A DNA stretch of 64,000 nucleotides from Diphasiastrum complanatum (taxonomy: Eukaryota; Streptophyta; Lycopodiopsida; Lycopodiales; Lycopodiaceae), in the NCBI GenBank assembly GCA_029204225.1, contig CM055102.1, positions 4,110,279 to 4,174,278 on the forward strand, given 5' to 3'. The position numbers and the translations under genes were made by a program. The notes below the pieces were generated by a model that was not told the DNA's origin, did no database searches, and worked only from the letters and a program-made list of their open reading frames with translations. Position 1 is the first letter of the stretch; each line of letters starts with the position of its first letter. Of the stretch, positions 42,974-53,931 are shown piece by piece.

Positions 42974-42975
42974 AG

Positions 42976-43344
42976 TGGCCCAAATCAGGCCTCAGGTTTT
43001 ACTTCATCATCAGTCCGGTTTGAAGCGGTGCTATCCGATTCGATCGATTCAAATGGGCCATTCTTCATGCGAGATTGCTTGATTTGTCTATTATAGTTAT
43101 TTACGCTTCAATGATACAATATTCATAGATTGAGTCTATAAGTGTGGGCTTTATGTTTAACTATGAACCTTACCATCAATGACTTGCTCACATAGAATAG
43201 GTGATGTACCAACATCATGATGAAGAGTAAGTGTAGAACCAAAAAAATCAGCAAGAGGTACTGATTTTAAAGAGGCATGTGCCTTCCTTTCGTAGTAAGA
43301 CATATCTTTGCTGTCCTGCAAAGTCTCCAATAGCCGACAAGGAA
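42976..43344. other. Unassigned DNA
   Basis: No coding similarity or repeat recognised between the CT tract and the zinc-binding fragment. Confidence 0.3.
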
Positions 43345-44003
43345 CTGTTATGGGCTGTTCAACACTTTGCTACCCAAAGTGTTCCCAACATGGACCATGT
43401 TGTCCATAATCTTCCGCAGGCTGTTTCCAAAGCATAATGGACTGCGCATGATGTAAAATGGGCTGTAAATGACCAAAAGAAGATGACTGAACCTGCTGTC
43501 CAACGTCTTCATCATAAGAATTTGGCAGACTATCAAGAGATGCATCAATGATGGCGTCATCAAAGCTGTCCCTCAAAGAGGTATGGTTTGTAGTATTTTT
43601 TCTGGGTTATAAGTTTCATGCTAGTGGTGTCATTCTAAAAGCCAAATCCCTATAGCCGCGGAAACCCACTTTTCAGTACCAAAAAGCATCTGCTTTGTGC
43701 AGAGAGGATTCTTTCTCAACTCAATAGGAACAGGGAAAATTCAGCACGTAATCAGTTGTGCAGGTGGAGGATCACTTGTATTAGCAACATGGGTACCAGG
43801 TACATTGGAAATAACAACGGTGATATCAGGAGTATCATGAACATTTGACACAACAACAGTTGTATCAGGAGCTTTGTGAAAGTGTGTGCATCTGTTCCTA
43901 CAAAAAAGGCATTTTAGAACAGACATCCATGGTTTGTCATGCGTCTTTGTCATTAGGTTGACCATTGCGTTAGCTAGAGAATTTTTGCAGTGGCGACAAT
44001 GTT
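43345..44003 (-). pseudogene. Unidentified zinc-binding-type protein fragment
   Basis: A minus-strand frame from about 44000 to 43624 has only one internal TGA (43738-43740). It opens with HCRHCKNSLANAMVNLMTK and WMSVLKCLFCRNRCTHFH, giving Cys pairs about 30 residues apart with His/Cys after them, followed by two VVxSNV-x-DT repeats and then, past the TGA, IELRKNPLCTKQMLFGTEKW. A second open stretch (43576-43370) reads DDAIIDASLDSLPNSYDED. The Cys pairs and low stop density suggest a decayed gene or transposon ORF. No family is recognised. Confidence 0.4.
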
Positions 44004-44109
44004 GGATGCGCTAGGAAGTTTTGAGACAAGGTACAATCATCTTCTATTGATGGTAATGAACTCTGCAACTGGTCGCTTAAGTCGGCGACTTATTTTCCCA
44101 ATACACCTC

Positions 44110-45265
44110 CAAGTGTGGCTTGAAGGTTGAGCTTGATGCTATTCATTTCGATGGGCAAGTATATACTTAGTTTTGCTTAGTTTTGTACACAACCATTCGA
44201 ATTGGGGTGATTTCACCACCACTATCGAGCAAGCTATGATTGATCCTATGGAGGACATTACTCAGCTGGATCCTTTTTGTATGCTTCAACAAATTGGTAG
44301 TGTCATTGAATATAGATAGCCCTTTGTTGAATTCTCTTGAAGGTTGAACTTGAGGCTATTCACTTCGATGGGCAAGTATGTACTTAGTTTTGCTTAGTTT
44401 TGTACACAACTGTTCGAATTGGGCCGATTGCACCACCACTCTCAAACAAGCTACGAATGATCCTATGGAGGACACTACTGTGCTGAATCCTTTTTGTACG
44501 CTTCAACGAATTGGTATAGTCATTGAATTTAGATAGCCCGTTGTTGAATTCTCTTATACTTTTCCTGAACTTCTCGTTAATAAGCTTATTTTTGTTATGT
44601 TACTGTGCTTAATGGTGCATTCAGATAAGATGTCTTCTTTTTGGCCTATTTCTTTGCCTCATGCTGTGTTGCTTGCTATCATGTTACATCATAAGTACTT
44701 TGATTCATAGTCGGTTTCTACACTTACATCTGTTTCTGACCTCCATCCAGCTATGCTTGTGAATCCACATCCATTGTTGCTTCGTCTGCTGTTTCAAGTA
44801 CTTCCAATCATCGTAGAAGCCCTGATCACCTTGTTCCCATGATTGCAAACAACTCTACAAATATCCTAGTGCTGTTGACTTTTATCTTGCTGATGACATG
44901 GACGACTGTGAGATACATTCTTGAGGAGATTCACCTTCCCTTTCTGAGCTTTTCTAGTTGAATTTCTTGTTCATCTTGCCTGCTACTTGGGCTGGCAAGC
45001 TTTGTCCTTGCTGTATTTGTTGATGATTATGTATTAGTGGCAAGGATTCTGTTGCTTTGGTTCATACCAGCATTACACATTCATTTCTTAATTCTTCTCA
45101 TGTACGTGCTACGCTTGTCGTTGCTCCGTTGTTTTTGCATTTTGAAGTTGCTTATTCCCAATATTTTCAAGCTCTTTTATATCATAATGGTGGTTTTATT
45201 GGCCAAGCTGACTTCCATATTAACCCCTTAGAAAGATATCACATTCTTGTTGGCATTGATTGATT
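44110..45265 (+). pseudogene. Ty3-type gag and protease relic
   Basis: The gag part reads NDPMEDTTVLNPFCTLQRIG then PVVEFSYTFPELLVNKLIF. The protease part reads THSFLNSSHVRATLV (aligning with the THNFL-NS block, though the catalytic Asp-Ser-Gly before it is lost) and FHINPLERYHILVGIDW. Many stops lie between. A 217-bp direct tandem duplication sits in the gag half (from 44121 and 44338). Confidence 0.65.
44121..44555 (+). repeat. 217-bp tandem duplication
   Basis: Two units, 44121-44337 and 44338-44555, share GATGGGCAAGTAT, CTTAGTTTTGTACACAAC and CTATGGAGGACA blocks at constant spacing, with about 15% difference. Confidence 0.85.
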
Positions 45266-46518
45266 TACTTCTCTGAATAATGTTACTTTCCATTTGTATT
45301 CATCCTAGTGAACAAAGTAAAAAGAGAAAGAACAAGGCTTAAAGGCTGTTGATCATTGAAATCCACTACTGATTATGAGGACTAGGTGTGTTCTCTTTGG
45401 ACTGCTAGTTCCGAGGACTTAAGGAATTCTCTTTGAAAAAGCAAAAGCTAAGACAATATTACATGGGACCAAGTGAATCCTGCAAAAAGCACAGCATGGG
45501 ACGAACTTTGTCCTCTTCAATTATAGATAAATGCAGAAGTACTTTGTGCCTCGAAGCATGCAAAGTTAAAGTGGCTATACAATTACTAAATTTCATAATT
45601 CAGAATTTTTAATAAGCCACCTTCCGGGCAATTTTTTTGTGTGTGAGTGTCAAGGACATATAATACTTACGGGTTTTTTTTGCCTTCGAAGGATCCTTAT
45701 GCTTAGGGTCACATGGAAGGTTCCTTGATGGTTCTCCAAAAGACTCTAAATTAAAGACGAAAGTCAGTCATTTGATAGGTTTTAATTATTCAGATGCTTG
45801 AGATCTTCGTGCGAGAACTTAATTACATTGCTTGTAGGGCCTTGCCTATGGTTATTGTTGGTAATCTTTAGTAATCTTTGAAGGAGATTGTTCAATTTTC
45901 ATCAATTGTGATCTATTTATGCTTATTGTGACGCCATATCTCCTGTTCATAACTTGACTTTTTTGGCAACTTGCTAACTAGCTTCTTGTCTTGTCCCTAC
46001 TAACACCAAATTGCAGCTTGCAACACATTCAACCCTGCTTAGGCCAAGCCTTTACTGTATCTTTATGGTTGCCTGATCCTTCTGGTAGCTGATTCGTCTC
46101 TAGGATGATGCTTGGTCCAATGTTGGCACTTAACACTGCAGTCTCATGTTTGAAGTACCTTCTTTGGAATTTGATCCTTGGTCCACTGCATAATTCTGCA
46201 GAACATGCTTAGGAGGTTTCAAGCGTTTACTGACATTTACTCACATGACTACGTAAATATCTATTGTGTGATTCTTTTATTTTCTAGCTAGATTATGTTA
46301 CATCTGAGCATGTGATATTTTGAAATATAGTAAACCCTTGAAGCATATGGAGTTTCTAAGTTTTGAAGTCCCCTTAGTTCTATTGGATTTTGTTTCCTGG
46401 GAAAAAGAAGTGCGGAGGAGTAACTAATGTTGTTGAGATAGGGGTTATCTCATTTGCAAAGCATTCAGCAATAAGTCTCTTGTACTCTCCAAATTGTTGA
46501 TTGTGGTCTTCAATGTAG
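45266..46518 (+). other. 3' end of the giant intron
   Basis: No coding similarity. No further transferase exon was found between the Ty3 relic and the acceptor at 46518. Confidence 0.5.
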
Positions 46519-46737
46519 TGGATTTGCAGATATTTTTGATGCAGAGTACTTTATTCAGCAGATGAAGGGTTTTCTGCATGTTGTGAAAGAGCTCCCTCCA
46601 TACCTTGCCTCTAAGCCTCCTGTTGTTGTAGACTGCCACAAGAGAAAGCCTTTTGACTACATTGAAACGGTCCTTCCTGTTTTGCTTGAGCACAAGCTTG
46701 TGATTATCAATCCTGCTGCAAGTCAAAGAGCTGACAG
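46519..46737 (+). CDS. O-fucosyltransferase-like gene, penultimate exon
   Basis: A 219-base exon bounded by acceptor TTCAATGTAG and donor ACAG/GTTAGT. It encodes (S)GFADIFDAEYFIQQMKGFL, HVVKELPPYL and the VLPVLLEHKLVIINPAASQ block, the middle of the plant GDP-fucose O-fucosyltransferase domain. The first base completes the Ser codon begun at 5596-5597. A second possible acceptor at 46529 would leave out GFA and break the phase, so 46518 is preferred. The exon ends two bases into an Arg codon completed at 47030. Confidence 0.88.
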
Positions 46738-47029
46738 GTTAGTATTCTGGTGTAGAAGGAACTGATTGCAATGACTCATGCTAGTATGTAGCTTCGTCTC
46801 TCTGCATCGATTTTTATCTTAGATTTTACAAGGTGGAAAGGGACTGATGTGTGCCTGATACATCCAGCAACATTGCAAAGATGCACAAAAGAGCATCCAG
46901 CATTTGCAAAAGCCTATAAGGTCAATTCATAAAATGCTTGTGCTCTTTGAGATTTTATTTGTGAACTTCCAAACAAATTTTTTGGATTCATTACTTTCTG
47001 AAATAATTTTCTGGATTGTTCTTTCACAG
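46738..47029 (+). other. Intron (292 bp) of the O-fucosyltransferase-like gene
   Basis: GTTAGT donor and TTCTTTCACAG acceptor. Its ordinary size contrasts with the 40.9-kb intron before it. Confidence 0.9.
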
Positions 47030-47771
47030 GTATCCCATTTGGGCAAAAGCGACAAGATGTCAAGCTTGTTTCAAAGCCATTCGGCTTGTTAATCATCTTG
47101 AAAGTAAAGCCAAGCTCATCTTGGATAGAATACCTCGTCCCTTTGTTGCTTTGCATCTACGATTTGAGCCTGATATGATTGCCTACAGTCGATGCTCATA
47201 TCAAAATCTTTCTTCAAGCTCACTAGAAGCTATTGAGGCTGTTCGGGAGGGTAGACCAGCTTTTACTGGAAATCTTGCAGATAATTGGAGGCGAAGAGGG
47301 AAGTGTCCCTTAACTCCGGTAGAGGCTGCTTTCATTTTACAAGCATTAAGATTACCAACTAACATTCCCATTTATCTCGCATCTGGTGGGGGTCTTCTAG
47401 AGAAAGACGGCTTTATGAAAGTGTACAGTAATACTTACGAAAAGAAAGATTTCCTTGATACTCAGCTCTTAAAGCAGCTGCGAGGAAATAGCAAAGCAGC
47501 TATAGATTACTATGTTTCTCTTAAAAGCGACCTGTTCATTGCCACTTACTTTGGGAACATGGACAAAATGGTAGTTGCAGATAGGTCCCTGATCAATACA
47601 GGAAAGACAGTTGTGCTTAATCGGAAAGTCTTTGCAGAGGCCATATCACAAGGATTGAATGGAAGTCATTTAGCATATAGAGTATGGCAAACACATAAAG
47701 CCTTGCTTGACAATGGAAACCTTCTTCCTTTGCCTGACTGTTTTTGTCACAGCAACGCAGGCCAAGAATGA
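47030..47771 (+). CDS. O-fucosyltransferase-like gene, last exon
   Basis: Encodes the C-terminal 247 residues to TGA 47769-47771. Family blocks in order: ATRCQACFKAIRLV, PFVALHLRFEPDMIAYSRC (the HLRFE motif of the donor-binding fold), RRRGKCPLTPVEAAFILQAL, IPIYLASGGG, AAIDYYVSLKSDLFIATYFG then NMDKMV, and RKVFAEAISQGLNG. These are the hallmarks of plant GT106/GT65-like fucosyltransferases, which act in the Golgi on cell-wall or glycoprotein substrates; the substrate here cannot be told. No stops or frame changes are present, so the gene appears functional. Together the three visible exons give 349 residues of a family usually 430-560 long. Confidence 0.95.
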
Positions 47772-48831
47772 TTCAGCTTTTTCCTTGTGTCAAACTCACC
47801 AGAAAATGTTTGTCGATAGTTAGCATATTGTTTCATTGGTCATTTTACAATAGACTCTGGAGGGCAAAAGTGACGCCAGTTTCAAAGAGGATGGGTTATT
47901 CACAACAAGCCATTACCAAAATTTATGAAATGGCTTTTTGTGTGGGGCATCCAATGTTTATCAAAAAGTAGCAATCAACAATTTGGATTAAAATGGTCCA
48001 GTATCCTGGCATAGTCACAAGTCAGTTAGATTTGTGTGATTTGAATCAATTCAATTTCATTTTGAAGTTTGAGTCGTTCTACTGCAAAATGATTCGAATT
48101 AACTTGAATATATATTTTTTCAAAATTTCAAAAAAGAGGCTTTATAAATAAGCTGTTTGAATTGCAAGTTGATCTAATGCAATTTGAATGTATTCGAAGT
48201 GAGGCTTTTTATTATCAGGTATCCTGGTGCAACTTTTCGGGTTCCTGCACCCGCTTAAAGGATTTTCAAATTCCCCTGAATAGTTTGGGCCTGTGTGTTT
48301 CTTTGTATTACAAGTTCCTTCTTCATGAATGTAATTTTTCTAGAGCTACTTTCATGTGATATTTCCAAGTTGCATATCTTCCTTTCTTGAACTTGGATGT
48401 ACAATTAATGCCAGATTTCGACATTGCAAGGGGAGTCTTGATGTTATTATGAAGGTAAAAATGATTCCTTTGCTATTTGCTTTTTTTCAGTTCTCTATCA
48501 TTCATCTGCTACAGGGCTGGTGCTGAAGTAAATAACAAACATGACCAGCAACGATGGTGTGAGCATTAACTTGTGGAAATCTAAACTATTCAAGTTACGG
48601 CATTTTTATACCCAAAAGCCTTGCATCAAATGAAGTATTGTTGATGGACCAGATCTCGAATAGGGTGATGTTCCTTTCACAATCGATTAGTTTTTATAGC
48701 TTATTCAAGATCTTGTTATGATAACCAAGGTTTTGATATGGCGTTATCATTCAGACCAAGATATGTAAAATTTGTATGCATCACCATTTATAGAAGTCAC
48801 AACATATGCTTGTGGTCTGCCTCATACATGT

Positions 48832-48877
<46 letters not shown>

Positions 48878-49262
48878 TTGCATCATTCTATGATGTTGCC
48901 ACGATGTTTGACAGGGATGATTGCATTAATACAAAATGATGTAATATGAGGTTGAATGTGATCGAATTTTCAACTAGTGCGAAATGCCCTTGCTCCAAGG
49001 AAAAATCTCTGTTGCATCATTATGGCGACACTTGCTAGACGTCTGATTGTTCCTTTTCGTAAAGGTGGATCTTTGTTTAGCTTTTCGAGATGATTCTTCC
49101 CATTTCAAGTGTGAAGATTATTAAAATATTATCTTCCTATCTCAAGTTTGGGGCCATGTCCATGGTTATTGCCACTATATTTCATGTTGTTCATAGAAGA
49201 TATGTGAATTGAACACATAACCTTCTAGTATGGGTTGGATTTGAGTTAGGTAGATTCAATTA
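47772..49262 (+). other. 3' UTR and downstream DNA
   Basis: The first few hundred bases are probably 3' UTR. No clear poly(A) signal could be singled out. A GA microsatellite lies at 48835-48875. No gene is seen up to the copia LTR at 49263. Confidence 0.4.
48835..48875. repeat. GA microsatellite
   Basis: An uninterrupted GA run of about 40 bases in otherwise non-repetitive DNA. No AATAAAG motif adjoins it, unlike the LINE tails. Confidence 0.9.
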
Positions 49263-49839
49263 TGATGACATGCAGAAGTTTAGATAGCATGCAATGTCAT
49301 ATTGTATGCATGCTAGCCACATGCAATCAGTGCATGCAACATGCAAAGTGGTTTCTCTGATCTACACATGTCTAGGCAATTTTATGAGCTGACATGCAGT
49401 ACATGCAACATCCATGCATGCAGTTACACATGTGGATCTCTGGTAGGTGAATTAGTTCAGTTAAGTGGACTTTCCATGCAACTCCACTATAGGAATTCGA
49501 GTCTCTCTCATGTAGGGAAAGCTTGGCATGTTTTGCCATATTGTGAATAATGAGATTTTGGTAATTTGGACTCATTCTCTCTCTACCCGAGTTCTCTTTC
49601 ATTGATTTTCTCTCTCTACCCAAGAGCAGGCTGTTTTTCCCATACTAAGCACTTAGAATTATTTCTAACATTCAATTCTCATAGTGAGAAGTTAGATTTT
49701 TTCAACAGATGTATGCCATTGTGCTCTTGTCATAGATTTTTCAAGTATACAGTTCTCTGATCAATCTTGTGCAATCACAACACCTCAATAAGATCTTGTA
49801 GGGTGTATGATGAAGTTCACACGTGCTAAAAACTTCACA
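49263..49839 (+). repeat. copia X 5' LTR rich in CATGCA
   Basis: TGATGACATGCAG to AACTTCACA, defined by the inverted second copy. About nine CATGCA (RY) sites lie in its first 170 bases, and TCACACGTG occurs at 49817. Confidence 0.8.
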
Positions 49840-49851
49840 TGGTATTAGAAC
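49840..49851 (+). promoter_or_regulatory. Primer binding site, degenerate
   Basis: TGGTATTAGAAC, which differs from the initiator-Met site by one C-to-T and one G-to-A change. Confidence 0.65.
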
Positions 49852-50610
49852 TTCATGCTTTGAAGAGGTGAGGGTGTATACATCAGATCTTTAGTGCTTT
49901 TGCTTGCAGGAACTCGGATTTGGGAGAGGGATTCAAACTCGCTGAGAGACAAGCTATATGTGGATCATAAGTGGATCAAAACAAGCCTGATCTGCTCCAG
50001 CAGAGCCGTGTACGGACAGAGAGCTCACACGTGTGAAATCAGCCCTCATTGATTGAGTGCTACTTCTCTAGGTTTGATCCAAATTTGATGTTCTATAGCT
50101 TGTTGGATAGGTATTAAAGAGTAGAAAGTGTCGCTTGTGTTTTTAAATCAATTTGATTTGTTTTTAGGAGAGTTTTAGGCAATCAAAGAGTCTGAGGGTA
50201 CTCAACTCGTGAGATATGCCAAAGCGAGCACACATCAATTCTTTTCACCATTTTCATCGATTTTCACTGTCAATCAAGTAGAATTGGATAGAAGTGAGTT
50301 TTCTAAGGTCTTAAAGTTTTTATTTCACACAAATTACTGTGTTTGAGTTGAAAGTAAGTTCCTAGAGAGTTTTTCAGTTCTTTGAAACTCGTGGGAGAGA
50401 TAGACTTCTTACTTGCATGTGCTTCTTTTTAGTGACTGAAGCCAGATCCAAATTCAAGATAGATTGATTTTCTATGTTGAGAATCTGTTCTCACATCTAT
50501 TGCTAGATTTCATAGGTTGGATCAACATCAGTGTTAGATCCTAGATTGAGATAGTAAACAACATTCTTTCAACTCCATTTTTATCATTACTAGAATTTCT
50601 CATAGAGAAG

Positions 50611-51278
50611 ATGTCTTCATCTGGTTCACATTTCTTGGAGCACAGTGAGAGACTAACATCTTCCAATTATGCAATGTGGAAGATCAGAATGAAATCATTA
50701 TTGATTCTACAAGATGTAATGGATATTGTGAGTGGAGTTGAAGAAGAACCTCCTGCACATAATGAAGCTGTAACATTTCAAAAAGAACCAAAATTGCCCT
50801 TCATTTCATAAAAATGAATGTAACCAATGAAGTGTTGAGAGAGATCAGTACATGCACCACTGCCAAGGAAGCTTGGGATACTCTAAAAACAATCTACAAA
50901 ATCAAGAATACTTCTAGATTGCTTATACTTAGAAACCAAATATTTCTAAGTTATCAGAGAGTAGATGAGAGTGCCTCATCATATGTCATGAGAGTTAAGG
51001 ATCTTCATCAAGATTTAGCTGGTATTGGTGATGCCCTTAAGAACACGGAACTTGTTCAAGTAGTCCTAAATGGACTTAGAGATGAGTATGACAATATTGT
51101 GCAAACTTATGCTATCAGGGAGGATCTTCCATCCTTGGAGACACTGCAAAGTGTTCTCATTGCTGAAGAAAGCAGACAAGAGAACAAGATGCTGAGGATC
51201 AACAGACTTTCATTGAAAGATGGTGGAGATGACAAAGCACTCTTCATCAGAGACAAGTCAAGAGGCAAGGGCAAATGA
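50611..51278 (+). pseudogene. copia X gag, frameshifted
   Basis: Begins MSSSGSHFLEHSERLTSSNY and AMWKIRMKSLLILQDVMDI (DUF4219 block). After a frame change near 50795 it continues EVLREISTCTTAKEAWDTL and LVQVVLNGLRDEYDNIVQTY (UBN2 core). A stop falls before the zinc knuckle. It is closely related to the gag at 58678-57587 and 63291-62803. Confidence 0.9.
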
Positions 51279-51376
51279 CAACAACACTATAAGAAGGACA
51301 AAGCCAATGAAGGTAGTGAGGATCAGTCCTCACAAGCTGCAACATCCAATGGCAAGAAGAAGCTGTCAAAGATCAA

Positions 51377-52066
51377 GTGTTTTTTTGTGGCAAGAAAGGA
51401 TACTATGCATCAAATTGTTTCAAGAAGAAGAACCAATCTAAGCAAGCTAACCTTACTAATGAGGATGAGTGTGAGGGTGTTGAGAGTGAAAGAGAGGATT
51501 CATTAATGATGTCTACTTTTTCATCTTTTCCTTTTAAGAATGAAGAAGTCTGGTGGATAGATAGTGGGGCTAGTTTTCATATGTCTAGTTCTAGGAACTC
51601 TTTCACTAGTCTCATGCCATATCTAGGTGCAAAAAGATCAATCTATACTGCTGATGATGTAGAGTGTAGAATTGAAGGAATATGTAGTATTCCACTGCAT
51701 GCATCATCATCAAAATCTTTTTGCTTACATGATATACTTAATGTACCTAGATTGACCAAGAATCTCATTAGTGTAGGACAGTTGTTTGATAGTGGATTGG
51801 ATGTCAAGTTTCAAGTTGACAAGTGTATAATCTCAAGAGAAAATGAAGTTATTGCTAGAGGATCTAGAATTGGTAAGTTGTACAAACTAGATTCTAGGGA
51901 GAGTACTAACATTTCAGATATTGCTTATGAGACCAAGGTTCTTCAAGAGGATCTGTGGCACAAGAGATTGGGTCATTCCAATTTCAAAGCCATGCAATCT
52001 ATGGTCAAGGAAGGAAAAGCTATTGGATTACCAAAAGACACTGTCAAAGGAGCTTCTACCTTGTGA
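51377..52066 (+). pseudogene. copia X zinc knuckle, protease and pre-integrase domain
   Basis: Opens with the knuckle remnant FFCGKKGYYASNC (the metal-binding His is now Tyr), then the protease active site VWWIDSGASFHMSSS (intact DSG), VPRLTKNLISVGQLF, and the pre-integrase HHCC start (DLWHKRLGHSNFKAMQSM). It continues after a frame change into the integrase. Confidence 0.88.
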
Positions 52067-52560
52067 AGCTTGTGTGTTGGCAAAATCACACAGAAGGCTT
52101 TTTCCTAGATCAAGCATAAGAACAAAGCAACCATTTGAACTAGTGCACTCTGATGTTCATTTCTCATCAACTAAGAGCAAAGGAGGAGCAAATTGCTTTT
52201 TTTCCTTTGTAGGTGATTATACAAGATACTCTTGGATCTATATGTTGTCTAATAGTCTATGATGTTTTTCTTACTTTCAAAGCTTATGTAGAAAAGTAGT
52301 TTTCTTTCAAGTTGAAAGCTTTGAGAAGTGATAGTGGAGGATAATACACTTCCAATAACTTTAAAGACTTTTGTGAGAGAGAGGGCATTCAAAGAGAGTT
52401 TTCTTGTTCATATACTCCTCAGCAAAATGGAGTTGCTGAGAGAAAAAATAGAACTTTGTGTGAATGTGCAAAAAGCCATTAGGCTAGAAGCTTCTCTGCC
52501 TAAAGAATTTTGGAGAGAGGCAGTTGCATGTGCAAACTATCTTTGTAATAGGCTTCATAT
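52010..52560 (+). pseudogene. copia X integrase, broken
   Basis: LPCEACVLAKSHRRLFPRSS holds the Cys pair of the zinc finger. HSDVHFSSTKSKGG holds the first catalytic Asp and GVAERKNRTLCE the catalytic Glu. Frames change at least twice. A deletion after CANYLCNRL joins it to the linker before RT. Confidence 0.82.
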
Positions 52561-52564
52561 TTGA

Positions 52565-53210
52565 TGAGAGTAGGATGCATAAGCTTGTTGATGGCTCAAA
52601 CAAATCTACCATCAAGAGGGACAATCTTGATTTTGAGGAGGAGCAAGAGCCAAGTGTACCAATCACTCCAAGGAGGTCATCAAGGGAAAGAATGGAGCCA
52701 ATAAGGCTCACTTAGCAAGACAAGGGCAAGGAAGCCGAGGGTAATCCATCTTCATCCTTTGCATTTGCATTCATTTCAAGTTTTGAAGAACCTTCATGTG
52801 TAGAAGATGCATTAAATTCCAAAGAGTGGTTCCAAGCAATGTTAGATGAATACAATGCTTTGATGGAAAATGGCACATAATGGATCCTTGTTGATAAACC
52901 TCTAGGAAAGAATGTGATTGGATGTAAATGGATTTTCAAGCTAAAACTCAACATGAATGGAAGTGTAAGCAAGCATAAGACAAGGTTAGTTTCCAAAGGA
53001 TATGCTCAAGAGAGGGGCATAGACTATGAAGAAACATTTGCACCCATGGCCAAGATGGTCACCATAAGGTCAATCCTAGCACTTATTGAAATTTTGGTTG
53101 GATGCTTTTCCAAATGAATGTTTCTAATGCATTCTTTAATGGTTATTTGGGGGAGGACATCTTCATGGAGTAGTTCCAAGGCTTCATCAAGCTCGGGATG
53201 GAGGGTAAAG
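52565..53210 (+). pseudogene. copia X RT start
   Basis: Linker (PITPRRSSRERMEPIRL), then SKEWFQAMLDEYNALMENGT, a stop, VIGCKWIFKLKLNMNGSVSK and AKMVTIRSILAL. It is cut within the block before YGLKQ by the LTR at 53211. Confidence 0.85.
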
Positions 53211-53850
53211 TGTTGTTGAGATTCAAGGTCTGCACGTCGCAACATAGAGAAGCAAGCGGGGAATCCCGGGTACATGCAATTACGTCTATCATATTCAGAC
53301 AACTTCATTAGTTTGAAGTCTCCTACTTGATCACAACTTCGAAGTCACTAGATCGATACAATCGATTCCATAGCCATGCACAACTTTGCAGAAGCGTATT
53401 AGGTGCGAAGCTTAGAGCGTCACAATCAACTCATAGTCATACAAGACAATTTAATCTACAAATAAGTTTATCTGTAAGCAAGAAGGGATCCAAACATGAA
53501 TAAAATCAGCATTCAATCACAATATACACGACCTAGATCTATGGAACATTGATAAGTCAATCGCGAATAGATACGGTTTGAATGCAGTCAGAGTCACATT
53601 CTTTCTGAAACAATACTCTGTAATAACAAAGAAAAAGAGCAAAACAATTGTGCTCTGAATGTTCAATTGATCAAATAGATAGATTACTGAGCTAACCGAT
53701 TTCTTCTTGTCTAGTCTTGTCTAATTGAACAACTGATAAGTTCTTGAATATATATACACATGGCTAACTAATCAAAAGAATGCTTAATCTATACTTTACA
53801 ATAAGGATTAAGGCACTATGTGTTGTTGGCAGTCACCTTCGGACAATCAT
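53211..53850. repeat. Partial copia LTR, same family as 32432-33411
   Basis: Begins TGTTGTTGAG in the middle of the RT frame and matches 32432-33080 (shared GATTCCATAGCCATGCAC, AAGGCACTATGTG and GTTGGCAGTC blocks). It lacks the last third of the LTR. Confidence 0.8.
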
Positions 53851-53931
53851 AGCAGATACATAGGTCAATAGTAGCTCGTACATATTTGATTACTTTGAAA
53901 AGAGCTTTCAAGGTTTGCCATATATTGGCTC

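Larger units (their letters stand above)
39375..42975 (+). pseudogene. hAT-family transposase gene (BED finger, DUF659, dimerisation domain), broken
   Basis: Four exons are inferred: 39375-41257, 41372-41717, 41810-41971 and 42074 onward, with introns of 114, 92 and 102 bases, GT-AG borders and phase-compatible joins. Exon 1: BED finger (C33-x2-C36, H46, H50), Pro-rich linker 130-310 and DUF659 (SDGWTD near 382). Exons 2-3: hAT C-terminal domain (ERNWSTWALIHMRRRNRL). A TAG at 40587 interrupts DUF659 and a TAG at 42098 follows the fourth junction. Beyond it lies an acidic tail with three 24-base repeats (GAQDD units, 42689-42760). GC-rich codon use contrasts with its AT-rich surroundings. Terminal inverted repeats and 8-bp duplications were not found. 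Confidence 0.85.
5598..46518 (+). other. Giant intron (about 40.9 kb) of the O-fucosyltransferase-like gene
   Basis: Donor GTTTGT at 5598 and acceptor TTCAATGTAG at 46518 join two exons in phase with continuous family sequence. The intron is filled with nested retrotransposons, LINE pieces and a hAT gene, including a nearly intact Ty3 element that is very recent. No transcript evidence is available here. The inference rests on phase, splice signals and protein continuity. Confidence 0.75.
49263..53210 (+). mobile_element. Ty1/copia element (family X), truncated in RT
   Basis: A 577-bp LTR, primer site, leader, gag, protease, integrase and the start of RT are recognisable on the plus strand, with several frame breaks and an internal deletion. 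Within RT (GFIKLGMEGKV) a partial LTR of another copia family begins at 53211. RNase H and the 3' LTR are missing. An inverted fragment of the same family lies at 62803-63838. Confidence 0.88.

Noticed and set aside
46530-46737. Acceptor at 46529 (TTTGCAG) for the penultimate exon
   Set aside because: It would put the exon out of phase with the exon at 5509 and drop the conserved GFA before DIFD.
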